From Sedimentitalea todarodis (GTDB lineage: Bacteria > Pseudomonadota > Alphaproteobacteria > Rhodobacterales > Rhodobacteraceae), in NCBI RefSeq assembly GCF_032595355.1, contig NZ_JASMWN010000011.1, positions 1-64,000 on the forward strand: a DNA stretch of 64,000 nt, in the 5' to 3' direction. The notes beneath the pieces were generated by a model. The model searched no databases. It was not told where the DNA came from and saw only the letters and a program-made list of their open reading frames with translations. The position numbers and the translations under genes are program-made. This document shows positions 16,688-25,636 of the stretch, piece after piece; positions within the stretch are counted from its first letter, which is position 1, and every line of letters starts with the position of its first letter.

Positions 16688-18201
16688 CAGTCCCCCTTCT
16701 GAGTCTTCAGGGCCTGACCAAGGCCTATCCCGGCGTGATCGCCAACAACAACGTGTCCTTTGATATCGGCGTCGGCCAGGTGCATGCCCTGCTGGGCGAA
16801 AACGGTGCCGGAAAATCGACACTGGTCAAGATGATCTACGGGCTGGTCAAGCCGGACAGCGGTGCCATGCTGCTCAACGGTCAGCCCTATGCCCCGCCAG
16901 AGCCGCGTGCCGCGCGGGCCGATGGTATTGCCATGGTGTTCCAGCACTTTTCTCTGTTTGACGCGCTGAACGTCGCCGAGAACATCGCACTTGGGATGGA
17001 AAACCCGCCTGCGATGCGTGACCTCGCGGCGCGGATCCGGGAGGTCTCTGAAACCTACGGCCTGCCGCTTGATCCCTTCCGCACGGTTGGAGATCTCTCC
17101 GCCGGTGAACGGCAACGGGTCGAGATCATCCGCTGCCTGTTGCAGGATCCGAAACTGCTGATCATGGATGAGCCGACCAGCGTGCTGACCCCGCAAGAGG
17201 TCGATATCCTGTTTGAAACCCTGCGCAAGCTGAAATCCGAAGGCACCGCGATCCTCTACATCAGCCACAAGCTCGAGGAAATTCGCACCCTTTGCGACCA
17301 TGCGACCGTGCTCCGGCTGGGCGAGAACGTCGGCGAATGCATGCCTGCCGAGACCAGTGCCCGGGACATGGCCGAACTGATGGTCGGCACCGTGCTGCAA
17401 ACGCCCGAACGCTCCGGTCGCGAGTTGGGCGAGATCGCGCTTGATATCAGCGGCCTATCCGTGCCTGCGCCAACGGATTTCGGCACCGCACTGAAGAATG
17501 TTCATATGACCGTCCGGCAAGGTGAAGTGCTGGGCATCGGTGGGGTCGCCGGCAACGGACAGGATGAACTGCTGTCGGTGTTGTCGGGCGAGGTCACGAC
17601 GGCATCGGACGCGGTCAAGCTCAATGGCAAACCGGTCGGCGATCTGGGTCCGACCGCGCGGCGCAAGCTGGGCTTGCTGACCGCCCCCGAAGAACGCCTC
17701 GGTCACGCCGCCGCCCCGGACATGAGCCTGACAGAAAACGCCATGCTCACCGGTTCGGTTCGCGAAAACCTTGAAAACAATGGCTTTCTGAAATGGCGCG
17801 AGGCCGAGAGCTTTGCCAGGAAAATCATCGCGGATTTCGACGTCCGCACACCGGGCCCGGAGAATGCGGCGCGGTCAATGTCTGGTGGCAACCTGCAGAA
17901 ATTCGTGATCGGCCGCGAGGTGTTGCAACGCCCCGAAGTGCTGGTGGTGAACCAACCGACCTGGGGTGTGGATGCCAGCGCCGCTGCCGCGATCCGCCAA
18001 TCGATCCTCGATCTCGCGGCCCATGGGGCGGCCGTGGTCTGTATCAGCCAGGATCTGGATGAACTGATGGAAATCAGCGACCGTTTTGCGGCGCTGAACG
18101 AAGGCCGCCTGAGCACCCCGCGCGACACGACCGGCCTGACCATTGACGAAATCGGCCTGATGATGGGCGGCGCACACGGAATGGAGGTCGCCCATGTCTG
18201 A
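16684..18201 (+). CDS. BMP-type nucleoside/purine ABC importer, tandem ATP-binding protein
   Basis: A 505-residue ATPase with two ABC domains in one chain, as in ribose- and nucleoside-type importers. The first domain has an intact Walker A (GENGAGKSTLVK), signature LSAGERQRVEI and Walker B LLIMDEPTSVL. The second is degenerate in Walker A (GVAGNGQDELL) and has the SGGNLQKFVIGRE signature. This asymmetry is normal for the family. It starts at a GTG overlapping the xdhC stop. With two permeases and a BMP lipoprotein-like binding protein downstream it forms a complete importer. Placement behind xdhABC suggests purine bases or nucleosides as cargo, which is inferred from context. Confidence 0.92.
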   Translation: MTVPLLSLQGLTKAYPGVIANNNVSFDIGVGQVHALLGENGAGKSTLVKMIYGLVKPDSGAMLLNGQPYAPPEPRAARADGIAMVFQHFSLFDALNVAENIALGMENPPAMRDLAARIREVSETYGLPLDPFRTVGDLSAGERQRVEIIRCLLQDPKLLIMDEPTSVLTPQEVDILFETLRKLKSEGTAILYISHKLEEIRTLCDHATVLRLGENVGECMPAETSARDMAELMVGTVLQTPERSGRELGEIALDISGLSVPAPTDFGTALKNVHMTVRQGEVLGIGGVAGNGQDELLSVLSGEVTTASDAVKLNGKPVGDLGPTARRKLGLLTAPEERLGHAAAPDMSLTENAMLTGSVRENLENNGFLKWREAESFARKIIADFDVRTPGPENAARSMSGGNLQKFVIGREVLQRPEVLVVNQPTWGVDASAAAAIRQSILDLAAHGAAVVCISQDLDELMEISDRFAALNEGRLSTPRDTTGLTIDEIGLMMGGAHGMEVAHV

Positions 18202-18234
18202 GGCAACACACATGTCAAGACGGGAGACGGGCGT

Positions 18235-19314
18235 ATGATCGTTCTGGAAAAACGGCCACAGCCGTCCCGCAACTGGTCCCTGGCGACGCCGCTGGTAGCG
18301 GTTCTCGCCACGATGTTCTTTGGCGGCGTGCTGTTCATGGTGCTGGGCAAGAACCCGGTCGAAGCCATCCGCACGATCTTTTGGGATCCTCTGTTTGGCG
18401 AGTTTGCTTTCTACTATCGCCCGCAGTTGCTGGTCAAAGGTGCGCCCCTGGTGCTGATCGCAATCGGCCTGTCTCTCGGCTTCAAGGCCGGGATTTGGAA
18501 CATCGGCGCCGAAGGCCAATACATCATGGGTGCAATCTGTGGCGCGGGGGTCGGGCTGGCCTTCTATCCGATGGAGTCGATCCTGGTGTTTCCGCTGATG
18601 GTGATCGGTGGCGCACTCGGCGGATGGGCCTGGGCGATGCTCCCGGCTCTGCTCAAGGTCCGGTTCGGCACCAACGAAATCCTCGTCTCGCTGATGCTGG
18701 TCTACGTGGCCGAACAGATGTTGGCCTCTGTGTCTCTGGGGCTTCTCAAGAACCCAGAAGGCTTTGGATTTCCCGGCAGCCGCAACCTGAACGAATATGC
18801 CAGTGCAACAAGCTGGATCAATCAGGATGTCGGCATGCACTGGGGCGTGGCCTTCGCCTTTATTGCGGTAATCTTTGCCTACATCCTGCTGAACCGTCAC
18901 ATGCTGGGCTTTCATATTCGCCTGACCGGAGAGGCACCGCGGGCGGCACGGTTCGCGGGTGTCAAACCTGCCCGGCTGATCCTGTTCTGCCTTGGCACAT
19001 CGGGCGCGCTGGCCGGGTTGGCCGGGCTGTTCGAGGTCGCCGGACCTGCGGGGCAGATCACCATCGACTTCAACATCGGCTACGGCTTTACCGCGATCAT
19101 CGTCGCCTTTTTGGGCCGGTTGCACCCGCTGGGCATCCTGCTGGCCGGGGGTCTGATGGCGCTGACCTATATCGGAGGCGAAATCGCACAATCCCAACTG
19201 GGCCTGCCCGCCGCCGCCATCCAGGTGTTTCAGGGAATGCTCCTGTTCTTCCTGCTGGCGCTGGACATTCTGACCAACTACCGCATCCGACTGCGCAAAA
19301 GCGAGGTGGCCTGA
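18235..19314 (+). CDS. BMP-type ABC importer permease 1
   Basis: A 359-residue integral membrane protein of the branched-chain/nucleoside permease fold, with about nine hydrophobic segments. Typical features are the GAPLVLIAIGLSLGFKAGIWNIGAEGQYIMGA stretch around residues 65-95 (shown by its IGAEGQ core), the FGTNEILVSLMLVYVAEQ loop and the RAARFAGVKPARL cytoplasmic coupling region. It is preceded by a 33-base gap after the ATPase gene and followed one base later by permease 2. The two permeases presumably form a heterodimeric channel fed by the downstream BMP protein. Confidence 0.92.
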   Translation: MIVLEKRPQPSRNWSLATPLVAVLATMFFGGVLFMVLGKNPVEAIRTIFWDPLFGEFAFYYRPQLLVKGAPLVLIAIGLSLGFKAGIWNIGAEGQYIMGAICGAGVGLAFYPMESILVFPLMVIGGALGGWAWAMLPALLKVRFGTNEILVSLMLVYVAEQMLASVSLGLLKNPEGFGFPGSRNLNEYASATSWINQDVGMHWGVAFAFIAVIFAYILLNRHMLGFHIRLTGEAPRAARFAGVKPARLILFCLGTSGALAGLAGLFEVAGPAGQITIDFNIGYGFTAIIVAFLGRLHPLGILLAGGLMALTYIGGEIAQSQLGLPAAAIQVFQGMLLFFLLALDILTNYRIRLRKSEVA

Positions 19315-19315
19315 A

Positions 19316-20236
19316 ATGGACCTGTCTGCAATCAACCCTGTCCTGCTGATCGCCTCTCTGATGGTCGCGGCAACTCCAATCCTGCTGGCCGGGATCGGTG
19401 AACTGGTCGCCGAAAAATCGGGGGTTCTGAACCTTGGTGTCGAAGGCATGATGATCGTCGGCGCGATCAGCGGCTTTGCCGTGGCGGTGGAAACCGGCTC
19501 GCCCTTCCTTGGCTTTGTTGCCGCCGCGTTTGGCGGGGCCGCACTGTCCCTGCTGTTCATCCTGCTGACGCAGGTTGCGCTCGCCAATCAGGTCGCCTCG
19601 GGCCTTGCCCTGACCCTGTTCGGCCTCGGGCTCAGTGCGCTGATGGGGCAGAATTATGTGGGCGTCAAACCACCGCCCACCGCGCAGCTGCAGATGCCGC
19701 TGCTCAGCGATATACCGGTGATCGGCCCGATCCTGTTCAACCATGACCTCGTGCTCTACCTCGGCATCGCCATTGTCGCGGCGGTCTGGGTCGCGCTGAA
19801 GTTCACCCGCGCCGGGCTGATCCTGCGCGCCGTCGGCGAAAGCCACGATGCCGCCCATGCGCTTGGCTACAAGGTCGTGCGTATCCGTATCCTCGCCATC
19901 CTGTTCGGCGGCGCCTGCGCCGGTCTGGGCGGAGCCTACATCAGCCTTGTGCGGGTGCCCCAGTGGACCGAAGGCATGACCGCCGGAGTCGGCTGGATTG
20001 CACTGGCGCTGGTGGTCTTTGCCAGCTGGAAACCCTGGCGGGTCCTGCTCGGGGCCTATCTCTTCGGCGGTATCACTGTTCTGCAGCTCAACCTACAGGC
20101 AGCAGGCGTTGCCATTCCGGTCGAGTATCTGGCAATGTCGCCCTATATCATCACAATCCTGGTGCTGGTGATCCTGTCAAAAGACAAAAGCAGTGCGCCG
20201 GCTTCGCTGGGCAAAATTTTCCATGCCTCTCATTGA
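19316..20236 (+). CDS. BMP-type ABC importer permease 2
   Basis: A 306-residue membrane protein homologous to permease 1. The first half has the conserved PILLAGIGELVAEKSGVLNLGVEGMMIVGA region with its NLGVEG core. The AHALGYKVVRIRILAILFGG coupling helix follows, then hydrophobic segments to the end (YLAMSPYIITILVLVILSKD). It starts one base after the permease 1 stop. Gene order (ATPase, permease, permease, binding protein) is the usual one for nucleoside importers such as NupNOPQ, but the cargo is not fixed by sequence alone. Confidence 0.92.
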   Translation: MDLSAINPVLLIASLMVAATPILLAGIGELVAEKSGVLNLGVEGMMIVGAISGFAVAVETGSPFLGFVAAAFGGAALSLLFILLTQVALANQVASGLALTLFGLGLSALMGQNYVGVKPPPTAQLQMPLLSDIPVIGPILFNHDLVLYLGIAIVAAVWVALKFTRAGLILRAVGESHDAAHALGYKVVRIRILAILFGGACAGLGGAYISLVRVPQWTEGMTAGVGWIALALVVFASWKPWRVLLGAYLFGGITVLQLNLQAAGVAIPVEYLAMSPYIITILVLVILSKDKSSAPASLGKIFHASH

Positions 20237-20267
20237 GGGGCCAACAAAACCAACTTGGGGGAATCTC

Positions 20268-21341
20268 ATGAAACTCACGACACTTCTAACCAGCGCCGCG
20301 ATGGTGCTGGGGCTGGCAACCGGCGCGGTCGCGCAGGACAAGACCAAGGTCGGCTTTATCTATGTCGGGCCGGTCGGCGATGGCGGCTGGACCTATGAAC
20401 ATGACAAGGGCCGGCAGGCGGTCGCGGCCGAATTCGGTGACAAGGTCGAAACCACCTTTGTCGAATCGGTGCCCGAAGGTCCTGACGCCGAACGGGTGAT
20501 GACCCAGATGGCGCTGAACGGAGCCGACCTGATCTTTACCACGTCGTTCGGCTACATGGATCAGACTATCAACGTCGCCAAGAAATTCCCGAACGTGAAA
20601 TTCGAGCACGCCACCGGCTACAAGACCGCGCCCAACGTGTCGGTCTACTCGGCCCGGTTCTACGAAGGACGCGCGGTGCAGGGTCACATTGCCGGCAGCA
20701 TGACAAAATCCAACATCGTCGGCTATATCGGCTCCTACCCGATTCCCGAAGTGATCCGGGGCATCAACTCGGCCTTTATCCACGCCAAAAAGGTCAACCC
20801 GGATGTCGAATTCAAGATCATCTGGGCCTATACATGGTTTGATCCCGCAAAGGAAGCGGACGCTGCCAAGGTGCTGATCGAACAGGGTGCCGACGTGATC
20901 CTGCAGCACACCGATTCCACCGCCCCGCAAGCTGCCGCCAAGGCCGCTGGCAACGTGATCACCTTTGGGCAGGCGTCGGACATGAGCGAGTATGCCCCGA
21001 TGCCGCGGGTCAGCTCGATCATCGACAATTGGGCGCCCTATTACATCGCCCGGACCGCGGCCGTGATGGACGGAACCTGGGAGACTGTGAACACATGGCA
21101 CGGAATTGCCGAGGGTATGGTCGGGATCGGCGAAATTTCCGAAGCCGTCCCCGCCGAACTCAAGGCCGAAGCGCTGGCCCTGAAAGCAGCGATTGCCGAC
21201 GGTGAGCACCACCCGTTCACCGGCCCGCTGAACAAACAGGACGGCAGCGTCTGGCTGGCCGAAGGCGACACCGCTGATGACGCCACCCTCGCAGGCATGA
21301 ACTTTTACGTCGAAGGCATCGAAGGTGACATCCCGCAATAG
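20268..21341 (+). CDS. BMP family (PnrA-like) periplasmic binding protein
   Basis: A 357-residue periplasmic protein with a signal peptide ending near ATGAVAQ. The BMP/PnrA fold is shown by VGFIYVGPVGDGGWTYEHDKGR, the FATSFGYM-like segment TTSFGYMDQTINVAKKFPNVKF, GYIGSYPIPEVIRGINSAF and GADVILQHTDSTAPQAAAK. In this family the aromatic and acidic residues of the first segment bind purine nucleosides. The signal lacks a lipobox cysteine, as expected for a soluble Gram-negative receptor. The start at 20268 has a GGGG-rich ribosome site nearby, and the upstream in-frame codons are inside permease 2. It is the last gene before a strong terminator. Confidence 0.92.
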   Translation: MKLTTLLTSAAMVLGLATGAVAQDKTKVGFIYVGPVGDGGWTYEHDKGRQAVAAEFGDKVETTFVESVPEGPDAERVMTQMALNGADLIFTTSFGYMDQTINVAKKFPNVKFEHATGYKTAPNVSVYSARFYEGRAVQGHIAGSMTKSNIVGYIGSYPIPEVIRGINSAFIHAKKVNPDVEFKIIWAYTWFDPAKEADAAKVLIEQGADVILQHTDSTAPQAAAKAAGNVITFGQASDMSEYAPMPRVSSIIDNWAPYYIARTAAVMDGTWETVNTWHGIAEGMVGIGEISEAVPAELKAEALALKAAIADGEHHPFTGPLNKQDGSVWLAEGDTADDATLAGMNFYVEGIEGDIPQ

Positions 21342-21366
21342 TCACGGTGACCATTTCTGATAGTCC

Positions 21367-21393
21367 AAGGCCCCGCCCCGGCGGGGCCTTTTT
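21367..21393 (+). terminator. intrinsic terminator of the xdh-importer operon
   Basis: AAGGCCCCGCC pairs with GGCGGGGCCTT, followed by a run of five T. The loop is only two bases in the fully drawn stem, so the innermost pairs are probably open. It lies 26 bases after the binding-protein stop. Confidence 0.9.
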
Positions 21394-21479
21394 CATTTTG
21401 GTGGCGTTCGGGCCTGAAGTGCCGAATGTTAAAGGGCTGTTAACCAAGTCTGCCGATGCTGACGAACGGAGGGTGCGCG

Positions 21480-22145
21480 ATGCGGTTCGCGATTGCTGCT
21501 TTGTTGGTTTGCGCGGTTTGCGCACCTCCGGTTCAGGCCGGAGCGTGGCTGCGCGAGCACAAGGATGTATTCCTGTCCTTCGGCTCGACCATTCGAGGCA
21601 ACAGGGTGACTTTGCCCGACTACGAAACCAAGCTCTATGCAGAATACGGGCTGTTGCCCCGCATGACCCTCGGGTTCGATCTCAATGACATCCGGGCCAA
21701 ATCCGCGCACGCACTGCTCTTTGCCCGCTTCCCGCTGGGCCGCGCAGAACACCGCACACGCTACGCCGTGGAACTCGGCATTGGCAAGCATCGCTACCAG
21801 ATGCAATGGGCGCCGATGTACAAGGCCACCCTGGCCATCGGTCGCGGGTTCGAAAGCCGCTGGGGCAATGGCTGGATGGGAGCCGAACTGGCCTACGAAG
21901 TACGGACCGGACTGCCCGAGCCTACAGTCAAGCTTGATCTCGTCGCCGGGCTGTCTTCGGGGCCGCGCATCCGACCGCTTATCAAACTGGAAACCGCCCA
22001 TGTGGCAGGCAAGCCCCTGAGTTGGGCGCTGACACCGGGCATCATGTTCGATGTCAGCAAAAGCACCTGGGTGCTCGGGGTCGAGGGCCGCTCGACCACC
22101 CAGAGAACGATCGGTCTTACATTCAACATCTGGCGCAGCTTCTGA
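21480..22145 (+). CDS. secreted hypothetical protein, probable small outer-membrane beta-barrel
   Basis: A 221-residue protein that I do not recognise by name. It has a clear signal peptide (MRFAIAALLVCAVCAPPVQAG) and then alternating hydrophobic-polar stretches such as VFLSFGSTIRGNRVTL, KLYAEYGLLPRMTLGFDL, TRYAVELGIG and STWVLGVEGRS, ending in a C-terminal Phe (WRSF). Alternation and the terminal aromatic residue are what outer-membrane barrels show. The start at 21480 is preferred over the ATG at 21456 because it begins the signal peptide. It stands alone after the importer terminator. Confidence 0.7.
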   Translation: MRFAIAALLVCAVCAPPVQAGAWLREHKDVFLSFGSTIRGNRVTLPDYETKLYAEYGLLPRMTLGFDLNDIRAKSAHALLFARFPLGRAEHRTRYAVELGIGKHRYQMQWAPMYKATLAIGRGFESRWGNGWMGAELAYEVRTGLPEPTVKLDLVAGLSSGPRIRPLIKLETAHVAGKPLSWALTPGIMFDVSKSTWVLGVEGRSTTQRTIGLTFNIWRSF

Positions 22146-22194
22146 TCCATCAAATGACAATTGCGTCGCTCGCGTCGGCTTCTATGCTGGCGTC

Positions 22195-22683
22195 ATGCTC
22201 AACCCGATCCGCCCGTCCGATGACAACGCCCGAGCCCTCGCCGGAACGTTGCTGAAATCGGCCCGCACTGCTGCACTTGCGGTGCTGTCTCCGGACGGCG
22301 CGCCACTGGTCACCCGCATCGCCTTCGGCAGTACGCCCGATGGCCAGCCACTGACACTGGTTTCCGACCTGTCTGGCCATACCATCGCAATGCGCTCTGA
22401 CCCGCGCTGCTCCTTGTTGGTGGGTGAGATCAACGGCAGGGGCGATCCCCTGAACCAGCCGCGCCTGACGCTTGAAGCCACAGCCAGTTTTCTCGACCGG
22501 ACCTCAACCCAACACGAAAAAATGGTCGCGCATTACCTGCGCGACCATCCCAAATCCAAGCTCTATATCGGCTTTGCCGACTTCTCATTCGTGCTCTTCA
22601 CGATCAAGATCGGCCATCTCAACGGCGGCTTTGGCAAGGCCTTCACCCTGTCTTCTGCCGATCTTGCGAGCTGCGCCTCATGA
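22195..22683 (+). CDS. FMN-binding split-barrel protein (pyridoxamine-phosphate-oxidase-like, HugZ type)
   Basis: A 162-residue cytoplasmic protein with the split-barrel flavin fold: LLKSARTAALAVLSPDGAPLVTRIAF at the N-terminus, LVSDLSGHTIAMRSDPRCSLLVGE in the middle and YIGFADFSFVLFTIKIGHLNGGFGKAF near the end. Proteins of this type bind FMN or haem and some degrade haem. The C-terminal HugZ haem domain is absent, so a haem role is not claimed. The start at 22195 begins the family alignment. It converges with the beta-helix gene. Confidence 0.75.
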   Translation: MLNPIRPSDDNARALAGTLLKSARTAALAVLSPDGAPLVTRIAFGSTPDGQPLTLVSDLSGHTIAMRSDPRCSLLVGEINGRGDPLNQPRLTLEATASFLDRTSTQHEKMVAHYLRDHPKSKLYIGFADFSFVLFTIKIGHLNGGFGKAFTLSSADLASCAS

Positions 22684-22704
22684 GCGGGATCAGTGCGAAA
22701 CCTG

Positions 22705-24990
22705 CTATCTATCCATGCGCGCAATGAGGCTTACTTCACCCCGGACCGCTGTTGGCCAGATAAGCGTCGCCTGATCGCCAAGTGCGCCCTGTTCGGATCG
22801 AACATAGGGCGTCACAAAGTGCACTCCGCTACCCGCGTTCAGGATTGGACCATGCGCCACGATCGAGTCGACCGAGAGCACGCGCCCGCCAAAGGGCAGA
22901 TCTCCATCAACACCAACGGTCCAGGACTGGGCCACGCTGGCCGCCGCATGGCGTATCCGAAGTGGGTTGGCTGCCTGCTTGTCGATCCCGTGAAAGGCAT
23001 TGGCATCAAAGGTCAGATTCTTGGTCAGGGAGAAATTCAGATCGGAAAAGCTGGTATCCACGCGTTCGACTCGATCAATATTGCCATTGATGCTGTGAAA
23101 CCGGTTTCCGCTGATCGTGACGCCGTTCAGGAAATGCCCACTGCCATGCGGCTTGACCACGACAAAGCTGAACCAGGGTGCAACATTGCCGCACAGCATG
23201 ATGTTGTCGGTGATGCACATCGCGGCAAACGAAAACCCACTGACGAAGTCAGGCTCCGGGTCGCGCTCGTTGGTCCATTCGATCGTGCAATTGTCGATGT
23301 AATTGCCGGTGATGGTTGCGTTGCAATAGTTGTCCGCAATCACCAGACCAGCGGTGCGCACACCCGCGTTTGTCCCATCGCCCTGAAAGAAGTGGTTGCC
23401 CAGAACCACGCTGTTTGATCCGCCCAGCAAGGCAAAATGCTTGAACCGGGTCGACCGGTTGTTCCGCAGCTTGGCGTCGTTGGCATTGACATTCAGCGCG
23501 ACAGACGTGCGATCCGGCACGTCCTCGGAATCCTCGGATGACAGGAACTGACACCTGTCGACCAGAATGCCCTGGCACCCTGTACCGATCGACGTCACAC
23601 CGCGATCTTTGGGTCGGCTGATAAAGCAGTCGCGCAGGTGAAACGCCTTGCCTGTCGGCGACAAGCGGATACCGCTCGCGTACCGGCCACACTGAAATTC
23701 GACATCACTCAGGACAAATTTGCTCAGCCCGGCGAACCCGCTGAAATCCATCATGTATTTGAAGTCAGAAAAGGTATAGTTCTGGGTACCTTGCGCATCG
23801 TACAGCGGTGCGCTCAGGGTCAGCTCTCCGGCATCGACATTTTTTGAACGCACATAGATTTCGCGCCCGACACCGTTGCCTTCCACCAGCGCGCCCACCG
23901 CGATATTGGCGATGTTCACCACTTCGGTCAGCGTGCGCGCGTCGTTGGCGGAATAGGTGGCCTCGGATGTCACTACCTCGGTATCCCAGGCCGGACCGCT
24001 GGCCGCATCGAACTGGCCATTGCGGATCACCCGGCGGGTTGCATAGCTGGTCTTGTTTGGCACCACCGCCTGCATGTCCAGGGGCCTGGTCACCGTAACC
24101 TTGCGTCCGCACATATCCAGAGAGTCATGATCGGCATTGTTCAGGAGCGCCTGAAACGCCTTGCCAAAGGCCAGTTCTTCATCGTCAAACGCGTCGATGT
24201 ATGTGGGCAAGTCGAAACTCTTGGTCAGCAAGAGCATCTTGTCCACAGGCATCGTGACAGTGCCTTCAAACGCCACGGGAGCATTCAGCGTCACGTCGTC
24301 TCCCAGAAAGAACACGCCGCCCGGCACCAGAATCTTCCGACCTTGCGCGTCGGCATCCGCCGCAATAAAGGCCGCGGAATCGTCGGTCAGCCCGTCTCCG
24401 ATGGCGCCGTAGTCGCGCACATCCACGATGCTGATCATGTCCCGCAGGAAAAAGCGGGTGACATCCTCGATCTCGATATCGTCGATGCGCACCACGCCGC
24501 CATTGGCCCCGGTCAGGTCCAGCCCGAAATGGCCGTAAATGGCCTGCGATCCCCACGCCATGTCTACGCCACCGCGTGCGCCCGGTCCGACGATGGCGGC
24601 CACTTCGACCACATCGCCATAGGTAGCCAGCGTCACCGTCGGGCCAACCTCGACCTTGTCATTGATATGTGTGCCGCCCGCACCGCCGGCCCAACCGGCG
24701 ATCCGAACCGACGGCAATGTGCCGGCGATCGCCTTGATACGGGCGCGGATGCGCAGGTAGCAGCCGGGCAAGAGCGGCGTTTCACCCTTGTAGCGCAGTT
24801 TTTGGACGGAATTGACCTTCTGAAGTTCCAGACACCCTCCAAAATCCTGATCCGCCGGCACCAGAGCAGCGTTCGGAGCACCTTCATAGGTGTCCGATCC
24901 GGGCGTTCCATTGCCGCTTGACCACATGTCCAGCCCGTTGCTGAACACGGGCGGCATCAGCAGAACACCATCGGTAATTGCCTTGTTCAT
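22705..24990 (-). CDS. right-handed beta-helix (pectate-lyase-like) protein resembling the GTA head spike GhsB
   Basis: A 761-residue protein without a signal peptide. Residues about 15-185 form a beta-sandwich-like, carbohydrate-binding-type domain (CLELQKVNSVQKLRYKGETP, then DMAWGSQAIYGHFGLDLTG and VRIDDIEIEDV). The start of a pectate-lyase superfamily helix follows at VDVRDYGAIGDGLTDDSAAF, with stacked turns such as GVTSIGTGCQGILVDRCQF, NATITGNYIDNCTIEW and GVTISGNRFHSING. This architecture recalls the GhsB head spike of Rhodobacterales gene transfer agents, which binds capsule. That match is from memory of family descriptions and is an inference. No other GTA gene is nearby. It could instead be a phage tail-spike relic or a polysaccharide-modifying enzyme. 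Confidence 0.7.
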   Translation of the reverse strand: MNKAITDGVLLMPPVFSNGLDMWSSGNGTPGSDTYEGAPNAALVPADQDFGGCLELQKVNSVQKLRYKGETPLLPGCYLRIRARIKAIAGTLPSVRIAGWAGGAGGTHINDKVEVGPTVTLATYGDVVEVAAIVGPGARGGVDMAWGSQAIYGHFGLDLTGANGGVVRIDDIEIEDVTRFFLRDMISIVDVRDYGAIGDGLTDDSAAFIAADADAQGRKILVPGGVFFLGDDVTLNAPVAFEGTVTMPVDKMLLLTKSFDLPTYIDAFDDEELAFGKAFQALLNNADHDSLDMCGRKVTVTRPLDMQAVVPNKTSYATRRVIRNGQFDAASGPAWDTEVVTSEATYSANDARTLTEVVNIANIAVGALVEGNGVGREIYVRSKNVDAGELTLSAPLYDAQGTQNYTFSDFKYMMDFSGFAGLSKFVLSDVEFQCGRYASGIRLSPTGKAFHLRDCFISRPKDRGVTSIGTGCQGILVDRCQFLSSEDSEDVPDRTSVALNVNANDAKLRNNRSTRFKHFALLGGSNSVVLGNHFFQGDGTNAGVRTAGLVIADNYCNATITGNYIDNCTIEWTNERDPEPDFVSGFSFAAMCITDNIMLCGNVAPWFSFVVVKPHGSGHFLNGVTISGNRFHSINGNIDRVERVDTSFSDLNFSLTKNLTFDANAFHGIDKQAANPLRIRHAAASVAQSWTVGVDGDLPFGGRVLSVDSIVAHGPILNAGSGVHFVTPYVRSEQGALGDQATLIWPTAVRGEVSLIARMDR

Positions 24991-25147
24991 CCAAATCCCT
25001 TTCCCATTGATCGCCACCGGGCGCTTCGCGTCTGGCGGCAAAATCCATCAGGTCCGGAACGTTCCCGGACGCGCAGAAAAGGCTCTATTGAAAAACCGTA
25101 AAGACCGGCTCACACCACCGTCACGGTGCCCCTTTGGATGGGTGTCT

Positions 25148-25549
25148 TCAGACGGTGCTTTCCGGCACATCAAGTATCTGCACCGCATTGATTTTCCAGA
25201 TGCTTTCCAGGTTCACCATCTGGTAATCCAGCACATGTACGCGCCCTGCGGCATCAGTGATCCGAACCTTCTGCCAGAGATTTCCTGCGACCTCACGCAA
25301 TTCGAGATATTGCACTTCGGCGGGCCGCCAGACCATTGGAAAGCCGCCCCGTACCATTGCGCCAAAACTCTCGGGGGTCTGAAAAACCTGACGAATGCCG
25401 GGGCTGGCATAGGAAAACGCGCGGACGAGATCATCGTTCTGAAACGCTTCGATCTGTGCATCAATGGTTCCGGTAATCTCTCGGCTCTGGGCCACGGCGG
25501 ATCCGGCAAGTCCGATACAGACTATGAAACTCAATAGCAGTTGACGCAT
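25148..25549 (-). CDS. secreted DUF4864 family protein
   Basis: A 133-residue protein with a signal peptide (MRQLLLSFIVCIGLAGSAVAQ). The mature part fits the DUF4864 pattern: ITGTIDAQIEAFQNDDLVRAFSYASPGIR followed by FGAMVRGGFPMVWRPAEVQY and a C-terminal strand ending ESIWKINAVQIL. The fold is NTF2-like in appearance. Function is unknown and the product is periplasmic. It sits between the beta-helix gene (157 bp downstream on the same strand) and lysS. Confidence 0.8.
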   Translation of the reverse strand: MRQLLLSFIVCIGLAGSAVAQSREITGTIDAQIEAFQNDDLVRAFSYASPGIRQVFQTPESFGAMVRGGFPMVWRPAEVQYLELREVAGNLWQKVRITDAAGRVHVLDYQMVNLESIWKINAVQILDVPESTV

Positions 25550-25636
25550 GTCAGGTTCCTCCGTGATGCGTCACAGCTAGCCCACCATCGTCAGCGATCA
25601 ATCAAATGCCAAGGCATATTCGGCAATTGCGCTGGT

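Noticed and set aside
22705..24990. Presence of a gene transfer agent or prophage cluster
   Set aside because: No capsid, portal, terminase or tail genes lie in the window; only the spike-like protein is present.
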